From Limnanthes douglasii subsp. nivea (taxonomy: Eukaryota > Streptophyta > Magnoliopsida > Brassicales > Limnanthaceae): 64,000 nucleotides of DNA. The notes beneath the pieces are model-generated. The model was not told the DNA's origin. It ran no database searches and saw nothing but the letters and a program-made list of their open reading frames with translations. Made by a program: the position numbers and the translations under genes. The DNA is taken from positions 68,844,352 through 68,908,351 of the forward strand of contig JAUPFV010000004.1 of NCBI GenBank assembly GCA_036936605.1, written 5' to 3'. Below, one piece after another: positions 56,626-64,000 of the stretch. Each line of letters begins with the position of its first letter. Within the stretch, counting starts at the first letter, position 1.

Positions 56626-57792
56626 ACCTATCCGATAGTGTTGGAGGATTAATACATCATTCCGCCTTTGGTTCAAAGTGCAACAAATGAGTTTATTTTT
56701 TGTCGTGTTTTAATTTTCTTTCAGTGTAGGGTTCTTCTTCTTCATTTATAAAAAATAAAATTTTGATGAAGATTTTGTTTTTAAAACAAAGTGTATGAGT
56801 ATTGGTTGGAGATGGGTATTTTCTACCGTCCAAATACGTAATATAATAGGTTTTCTTTTCGATAACTTTCTTGGACTCCGTTTCCATATGTAGCATTTGA
56901 TTTATCTTCAGTTTCAAATTATATTTTTATATATTAAAAATCGGATTTGGCCATGAATAGAGCAACGACCATTTCTATGATAAAAGTTTTAATTATATTA
57001 TTTTTTATTTAGTCCGTTGTTAATCAAATAACGTTAGAAATCAAAATGCGCCACTTCAGACACAAAACACAATAAAAAAATCAAAAATAAAAAAAATGGG
57101 TAAACAATAATGTCTATCTCTGCGGACGCTAACTTAAGAAAAAATGTTTCACTGTGATAAAAGAATGTGACAATTATCTTTTCTATAATCCTAGAGATCT
57201 AGTTATAGTGGATTAAATGGATAACATACAATGGTTGTTCATGTAATGGATCTAATATTGTAAACCTCGTGAATAATGGACTCATTCTCAACAAATATTT
57301 TATATGATACCAATATCTTTTGGTCACTATCACCAAATAAACGTTTCTTTCATCTTATTTTGTCAAATACCCTTAAGGCATCCACTTGTTGGGAACCCCA
57401 ATTCGTTTTAGAGAATCTCTTTTTTGTCTAAGTGATAGAGCCTTAGAATTATATAAGTTGGATTCTCGTGTGTAGTTATTATATTTAGCAACAAAACAAT
57501 AGCTTTGGCTAAATATAATTGTATGTAACTTCAAATATTATTATAAATTATCGTTCTTATTTTTATATAACAAAATAAGAATTGTTTAGCAACCAAATTT
57601 TCTTATTTGTCATAATTTTATTTTAATTTTTCTTATTTATAAATTAAATATTTCTAATTGACCAATTAAAATATTAAAATTCTATTTATAATTTTAATAT
57701 TTTTAATTAATTAATTATAATATTAAATTTAAATAACGAGAGTTCTCTGGCCAAGTAAATTCAAATTATAAGCTAAAATAGATACTGAAACA

Positions 57793-57795
<3 letters not shown>
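56626..57795. other. 3' flank of host gene copy 1
   Basis: Non-coding and AT-rich. The first part is presumably 3' UTR. The comparable flank of copy 2 lies beyond the window. No gene seen. Confidence 0.5.

Positions 57796-57876
<81 letters not shown>
57796..57876. repeat. (AT)n microsatellite, about 80 bp
   Basis: Uninterrupted AT dinucleotides, directly before duplicated segment Q'. Confidence 0.97.
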
Positions 57877-57877
<1 letters not shown>

Positions 57878-57884
57878 GTTTACA

Positions 57885-58196
57885 AAACTAGGCTTTATAA
57901 GAACAACTATTAAATTCTATATTTATCAAAATTAATAAATCACATAAAATCTAACACATTTCAACAATCAATTTGGTCGGTCACTATTATTGAGATTGGT
58001 GGCTTTAAAAACAGCGTTAATAAATTTTTTTATTCGATTTTTTGAATTGTTTATCTTGTTCACTATCCTTTAATTGCATAACTTCTCTATTTTTTGACGA
58101 AGAAGATATAGTAAATTGAGAATTATTTAACTGAGAAAAAAATCTACCATGACTAGGAATAACATTACCGGGTTTTAAACTAATCTTAATATTTGT
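57885..58196. repeat. Duplicated segment Q', copy 2 (see 49198)
   Basis: AGGCTTTATAAGAACAACTA to CGGGTTTTAAACTAATC matches Q. Homology ends at about AATATTTGT, where copy 1 continues into R and copy 2 into unrelated DNA. Confidence 0.88.
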
Positions 58197-61100
58197 TTAA
58201 ACATTCGGATACGAATCAGATAAAGAAGTATCGCGAGCACTTTTGTTTTTGTGACATAAATCAGAAATAAAGTACTAAAGAAAATACGAAATTCACGAGT
58301 CGTGAATGAGGAGATAAGAAGATCATATAAAATAAAATCACAAATGATCCAACCTATGTATATAGAAAATGAAAATGTAATATTCATTAATCATGTATAA
58401 TTTTTAAAAATAACTGCATCAAAATGATTATGTCAAATTAAATAATTATATATAAGTCAATAATAAAAATACTACATAGTAATGTATATACATGCACAAA
58501 TGACAAAGTTACAAGAAATTTATCTTCAAATTCAGGTAACGAAAAGAGAAATATAATAAAGAATAACCGAAACCAACCAATAAATTGAGTCATGAATGAG
58601 TTTTAGAAAGAGTTGCAAGCTCGCTATGTTCATCAAAAAATTAATTGTTTGCTCGCCAAAAGAGGCGGAATTTAGTTTTCAACAAAACTTCATCAAAAGT
58701 GGAAGGATTTTTCTTGCTAGAAGGAGGGAACTTGTCAAAAGTAGTATGATTTTATTCTTCATAGCATGGATTGCATCATAAACTGAAGCATTCTTATTGT
58801 TAGGTCAAAGTCTTTGCCAGAGGTGGTGATATTTTTATTATTAGTAACAACAGTTGTATTAGGGTATAAGTATTTTTCTTATTGGGAGCAGAGAACTCGT
58901 GAGAAATAGAAAGACATTTCTTCTTGAAAACTGGCACCACGTCGAATCTTTTTGAGTCTTCGTATCTTTTCCTTGAGAGATTCTTCTAGTTGTGCAGTTT
59001 TCCTTTGAGAAGTGTTAAGATTGTCATTATTATGAAAAGGGCTAATAACACGGTCATGTTTTATTTTTTCCCAGATAAAGTTGTTGAGAGTATCATCAAA
59101 ATCAACATCTTGGAGAGATTATTATGCATTATGGTCACGTTTATTTTTCCGACAAACAATCTTGTTAGGAGAAGCATCATCAATACTTGTTTATGTTTTC
59201 TTAGGACATTCAATCTGAAACCGAATTCTTTTTTGTTACACATTCGTTGAAGAATAATACCTTGAACATATTAAGTAGTAGTTTATTCTCCGGTTGTAGT
59301 AGGAGTAACTTTTCCATCATAAGTTATGGTCAGTTATCGAACAGATAAAACCAAAAACCAAGTAACGAGAAATTTTGTACTATAAAATGGAGGGATACGT
59401 AAGATACCAAACTGAGTAAGAAGCAAATAATAGGTTTAGGTTTGATAGATGATTTATGTCAAAACCTTCATAAATATTTCTAAACAACTTATAATAACTA
59501 GTTGAGTATACAAAAGAGAAACGTGAGTAAGCATGCAACAAAAAAAGAAGTTAAAATGTAATTAGAAAATCTTATATTATGTGTGTTCATCCAGCTTCAT
59601 TTGATTCGACCATACTCTTGTTCAGTTAAATTTTATGTTTTCTCGGTTACAAAAATTAAGGTGGTTTTTCAATGGTGGTTTTACAACGAATGGATTTTTC
59701 GAGTTTCTAAATATTAATATTTGCGAGGAAATTTAGAAACTATATAGGTATTCTTGGAATTTTTGAGCTAAGCATTATACGGTGAGTATTGTGCAGTATC
59801 CATTAGTAGTTAGATGGGTAGGAAATATGCAAACATTTAACAAATCTTGGATGAATCTAGAAAGAGGTAATCAAAGACCCAATGATATACGGAAATAAAG
59901 AAATATGCTTCTTCTTTTCCGTTTTGATAGATTAATTCATCAGTTTAGAAACACGAGTAATATATCATCAGGAAACCCTTATTCATTTTCAACGAGTTGA
60001 TGTTCGTCTTCACTCATATTCTTCAAAGTTCTAAATAATTTACCAAAAAGTTAGTTTATAAATTATTTTTCCAAAATCTACACGAAAAGGTTTGTTCATT
60101 ACTTGTTTGGAAGGTCTTTTTCTTTTAAGAACCATTTCTGGATAAAAAGAAGAAACTTTATCGGTAGGGTTTTCAAACTGATTAAGTCTCTATTTTTTTT
60201 AACAAAAGATCATGAAAACAAAATTTTAGGCCCAACAAGGGGTTCATGAGAAGAGGAATTAATGTTAATACTGCAGTTCAAATGGTGAAGTGTGAAGTAA
60301 GAATTTCTATTACGAAATTAGGGATTTATCAACAAATCAATAATATTTATTATATTATAACCATATTTTATTAGAAATCAGAACATGCATGAAAAAGATA
60401 AAGAGAGGAATCGATGTAGAAAATACCTATCGAAAGGATTCGAATACGAAGATGGATTTTTCGATATAATTATGGATTTACTTGCATAAAATCTGAGTCG
60501 TTTGATAAAAGTAGGATCAATGGTAAAATAGAGTTCATATATTTAAAAATAATAAAACGATCTAATTTTCTAAATAGTGAAATAGTTTTTAAATGCTTCA
60601 GAATTCATAAGTGGTTAATATTATAATTAATTACACATATAAGTGATTTAGTAAAATTTTGTGAATGCCATAACTTTTAAATAAAATTAACACTTAATGT
60701 TACCTTCTTTACTTATTTAGTAGTGTTTAAAAATTGTTTTAGAAAATAAAATCATGAACTAGAGGAGTCGTTATAATCTTATATTCTATAGATGGTATAT
60801 ATTTCTTATAATGACGATGTAAATATATAGCTAAAATAACAAAAATATAACATGCATTTAATAAGAGAAAAACGAAAAACGAAAGACAGGGTCGAATATA
60901 TACGAGATGATGATCACAAAAATACAAGATGCGGGTTGCGAAATAAAACACAAGTCCAAATTCATAGGGTGAAGAGAGAGTGAGCTAAAATGGAAAAAGA
61001 GAAGTGGAAAAGTATGATTAGGATTGTATGACAAAAATATTTTTGTACCAAAAATTCTGAAGAATGGATAACAAAAACAAAAAAAAAACAACTAAGAAGA

Positions 61101-61204
61101 AGGAGAATGATTAGGAGGAAATTATCGTTAAAACTATATTGTGGATATATTTGTAATTTTAAGAATGTATGATATTTAAATAACAATATAAAATTTTATG
61201 AGAT
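58197..61204. other. 3 kb of AT-rich DNA between Q' and P', no gene seen
   Basis: Scattered ORFs under 90 codons with no recognised domain on either strand. No LTR, RT or transposase motifs found. It separates segments that lie much closer in copy 1. Confidence 0.5.
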
Positions 61205-61931
61205 TTCGTTAGAAATTATTCAGTTGGAAAATGGAATTAAAAATCATTAGCTATTGATAATTCTGTTTAAACAATAATCCTATTAAATATAAAAAAAAAT
61301 GGAAAACAATTCTCAACCCAATATTAAAGCATTCAAAATAAATTTTAATGATTTTTAGAGTAACATTAAAATATGAAACTGTTTTTTTTATTTTGACTTG
61401 GTTTTATATTTGTGTCCAATACATTATTCAGAGTTCCTAAAAATTGACATCCAATTTTTAAATAAGGTGTCATAAATAACCTCCTGCCAAATGTCATCAT
61501 GTTCACCAAAGGGATCCAATTTTTTGTTATTAAGACTTTATAGATACTAAATTCAACTCATGGTGAATATAGCCCTATTCTTTGATGGTATCAGACTTTA
61601 TGTGGCTTCCCAATTGCTTTTAATACATCAAAAATTGCTTCCCCATTATACATATATTCAAGTAAGTTTGCTAGAGAAATCCACATGAGTTATGGAAGAT
61701 TCATACTTAAGGTTAAAGTGAGGAATACTTAGGATCGCAAAGGGAAGGATTACAATCACATATGGACCCACATTTCATTAGAACTTGTGGACTTATTCCA
61801 ATTGAGGTCTACCTTATCATAATTTGGCTATTAACGAGTGTTTTGAGTTGGACTAAAATCTTGTCATGTCTTGTGTTGTATAGCAAATTGACATATTGCC
61901 TACTTTATTGATACGAGCATTGATGTCAAGT
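61205..61931. repeat. Duplicated segment P', copy 2 (see 45221)
   Basis: Matches 45221-46014, with a deletion of about 90 bases near 61725 and an insertion near 61430. Homology stops after GAGCATTGATGTCAAGT. 61932-62106 is unassigned. Confidence 0.88.
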
Positions 61932-62106
61932 GATTCTTTTAGTTTTCCAATAGTCGCTTCTGCATAGGTTTGGGTATTTGAAATAGATTATTGGTTTTTA
62001 TTTTTTTGTATAAAGGTTTATTGAAAACGTTATATGGGCCTAAGATTGAGTATTTGATGAGTAAAATACTTTGATTTTGTGACAAAACAAGCATTTAATA
62101 AGAAGC

Positions 62107-63133
62107 TGTGATTTTGTGATAAAACTTACATTTTGTGGTTAATTGATCAGAAACTTGATTTGACAGAGGAGGAAAGTCCTCAACATTCAATAAATCCGAA
62201 GTGTTTTCGGAAATAATTTTGGATCTCGTGAAGATAATTTGAAAGGAGGGTGATGGGCGGGTTTTCCTTTGTCGTGGGAGCTCGTCTCCTGCATTCTTAA
62301 TAATGTGAATAAAGAAATGGTGGTGGTCGGCGCAAAAAAAATTAAGAAAAAAATAAAGACTTCCATTCGGTTAGGTGTTCTACCGAATTAGTAGCTTTTC
62401 AAAGATATATTTTTTTCCAAAACATATTATTCATAACATGTCACAAAAGCATTTATCTTTTTAAATATTTTAAACATTTAAAAACTATATTAATAGATTA
62501 GATGTTTTAAAGAAAATGCCTCAAAACAAATTGATATAATATTTAAAAAATGGTTGAAACCTCCTAAAAAACTATCTAATTTAAAAAGTCAATGAATTTG
62601 TAATATATATATATATATATGAACCGAACAAAATCCAAAATTAAAAACAAAATTTTCAAACTTGAACTATTTATAAAAAACTTTAAAAGAAATATTCTAA
62701 AAAAAATCTATCCAATTTGCATTAACAAAATGATCCAACAAATATATAGGTTATTTTTTTTGGTTCGATAATAAATGTAATTATACATAAAGAGGACGTT
62801 AATCAAGACATTTGTGAAAGGTAGTTGATTTACATATATGTGCACAAAACAAATTGGTGTCTTTTGGAAAACATCACACCCTTACAATTGGTGCGTAAAA
62901 CCCTAATGTATATATACCGTTGGAGAGCACACATTTTGCATATCCAAGTAAAAAGAAAAGTGTTTCTCATCAGTGCATTTGTCAATTACATCCAAATGAA
63001 TTCCTCTGTAACAATTTGTTCTGTCCCTTCTCTTTATGAAAAAAATTATACTGTTTCAAAAGAATATTTTGAAGTTTTTTATGAAGTGGACATCATCCTT
63101 TTCACTAGATTCGTGTTGTACTTAGGGCGTGAC
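62107..63133. repeat. Duplicated segment R', copy 2, upstream of the host gene
   Basis: Matches 49498-50442. TGTTGTACTTAG just before the start codon region could be a 5' UTR splice acceptor (followed by GGCGTGACATGGC). The retained 77 bases at about 63030-63105 are absent from copy 1. Confidence 0.85.
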
Positions 63134-64000
63134 ATGGCAGAGTCAATCCAGGTGATGGGATTCCTCCTATTTCTGGAACACGAGGATAAGACACGGAACT
63201 TGGTGGCTGACTTGTGCGAAGATGACGATGAAACAATCAGCGCCCTAGCAGAGGAAGTGTCCTTATGTCTTAGATGCATCAAGAGTGAAGAGTGGCCTTT
63301 CATTGAAGGGCACGACGAGGGTATGATCCCTATTATTCAAAGTAGACTAAGGAACAAAAACCTTGATCTCAAATTCTTTCATTATCACCGAGTGGAGATC
63401 GTAGACACGGTTATGAAGAATGTGAACAACATTTGCTTGAGAGCATTTGCGGATGTCATTGCCAATATTACACAAAATCATTGTGGCCAAGTCATTAACC
63501 CACCTAATATTCACCCATCCTCCCCTGAAAATGAGATGTTTAATGGCATAAGTATCAGCCAATATGGATATAACCATCCGGACATTATGCAGTCAGAAAT
63601 ATGTGCCCTTCGGGAGAGGGATATTCTGGAGAGTCAAAGGAACAAATCACAAGCGGGAGAAACCTTTGAACCTGCAAATGATAGAACAATGTTTCTCACT
63701 TTCTCAAAAGGGTATCCTCTTTCACACATACAAGTCAGAGAATTTTTTACAAGGTCAGTATATCCCACATAATTTTGTAAAGTTCTTTAAAGGCCTGTCA
63801 ATCAAAACATAATTCGTATAACAAAATTTTGAAAAAAGAAACTGTTACTTATTAATGAAGTTAATTTCCAGTAAAAATGCATTTGTAGGTCAGTACATAC
63901 ATATAATCTGTCTCTGTGCTTTGCTCCTTCTGAAACTTTTTATACTAATGTTTAAAATACTGCTATAACAGGAAATTTGGGGATTGCATAGAAACTATTC
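63134..64000 (+). CDS. Host gene copy 2: uncharacterised plant protein with RRM-like C-terminus (partial)
   Basis: ATG at 63134 (MAESIQVMGFLLFLEHEDKT). Exon 1 ends at 63753 (AG/GTCAGT, phase 2) and exon 2 starts at 63972 after CTATAACAG, cut by the window end. With exon 2 of copy 1 as guide the protein would be about 265 residues. The N-terminal half is acidic and helical (ISALAEEVSLCLRCIKS, VEIVDTVMKNVNNICLRAFA); a linker INPPNIHPSSPENE follows; the C-terminal half starts TMFLTFSKGYPLSHIQVREF and is RRM-like by pattern. The ORF runs open upstream to 62825, but that part aligns with non-coding sequence in copy 1. No stop in exon 1, so this copy may be functional. No name assigned. Confidence 0.8.

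Noticed and set aside
59000..61200. Possible genes in the 58.2-61.2 kb stretch
   Set aside because: All ORFs are under 90 codons, AT-driven and without motifs or plausible splice structure.
62825..63133. N-terminal extension of host gene copy 2
   Set aside because: The open frame upstream of 63134 aligns with non-coding DNA in copy 1, which lacks 77 bases of it; a start at 63134 with a 5' UTR acceptor just before is more likely.

Overview
The window reads as nuclear DNA of a flowering plant, probably a eudicot. It is AT-rich and intron-bearing, with a nuclear-type tRNA-Ala and layers of nested plant transposons (Ty3 and Ty1/copia LTR elements, L1-type LINEs, Mutator-like elements), satellites and microsatellites. 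Ordinary host genes are few: one tRNA, a decayed aldo/keto-reductase-like gene, and two copies of an unnamed plant gene with an RRM-like tail. I cannot name the species. The lineage of LTR element A (Tat type with a reverse-strand extra ORF) is widespread in plants.

Layout, left to right. 1-6537: the 3' two thirds of a Tat-type Ty3 element (A): RNase H, a second RNase H and integrase on +, then a long minus-strand extra ORF, polypurine tract and 3' LTR. It sits inside an older minus-strand copia element (gag/integrase relic, leader with diverged repeats, PBS, LTR at 8832-9472). 10.4-13.4 kb: LINE relic. 14.4-16.5 kb: satellite built on a 7-bp unit. 16.6-18.0 kb: copia relic, abutting head to head a minus-strand Ty3 relic with its 5' LTR (18.0-22.4 kb). 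23.4-24.1 kb: relic of a Mutator-like transposase related to the one at 41-44 kb. 25.0-25.6 kb: 52-bp satellite with a 5-unit higher-order repeat. 26.3-27.3 kb: decayed aldo/keto reductase exons and tRNA-Ala(TGC).

27.6-37.85 kb: a composite Mutator-like element (Kaonashi-like) with two convergent genes: a ULP1/C48 SUMO-protease-like gene (+), whose 5' UTR intron holds an ordered 68/153-bp repeat array, and a mudrA-type transposase (-). 39.0-39.5 kb: 41-bp tandem repeat. 39.8-40.46 kb: LINE 3' fragment, cut by a second Mutator-like element (40.465 kb into the gap at 45.12 kb). That element encodes a WRKY/FAR1-like, MULE, SWIM, AT-hook and OTU protein in one reading frame broken by stops, plus a small convergent ORF.

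45.22-64.0 kb, after a 100-N gap: a rearranged local duplication. Copy 1 (P, Q, R) carries a deleted Tat-type Ty3 relic (B) and a young copia element (489-bp LTRs, TTCGG target duplication) inside the host gene. Copy 2 (Q', P', R') retains the empty target site and an open reading frame for that host gene, which runs off the window end.

Functionally this is a transposon graveyard with several recent layers. The most notable items are the two Mutator-like elements that each carry a different ubiquitin/SUMO-type protease domain (ULP1 and OTU), the antisense ORF of element A, and the dated insertion with its empty-site paralogue. Nearly all transposon reading frames here carry stops or frameshifts.
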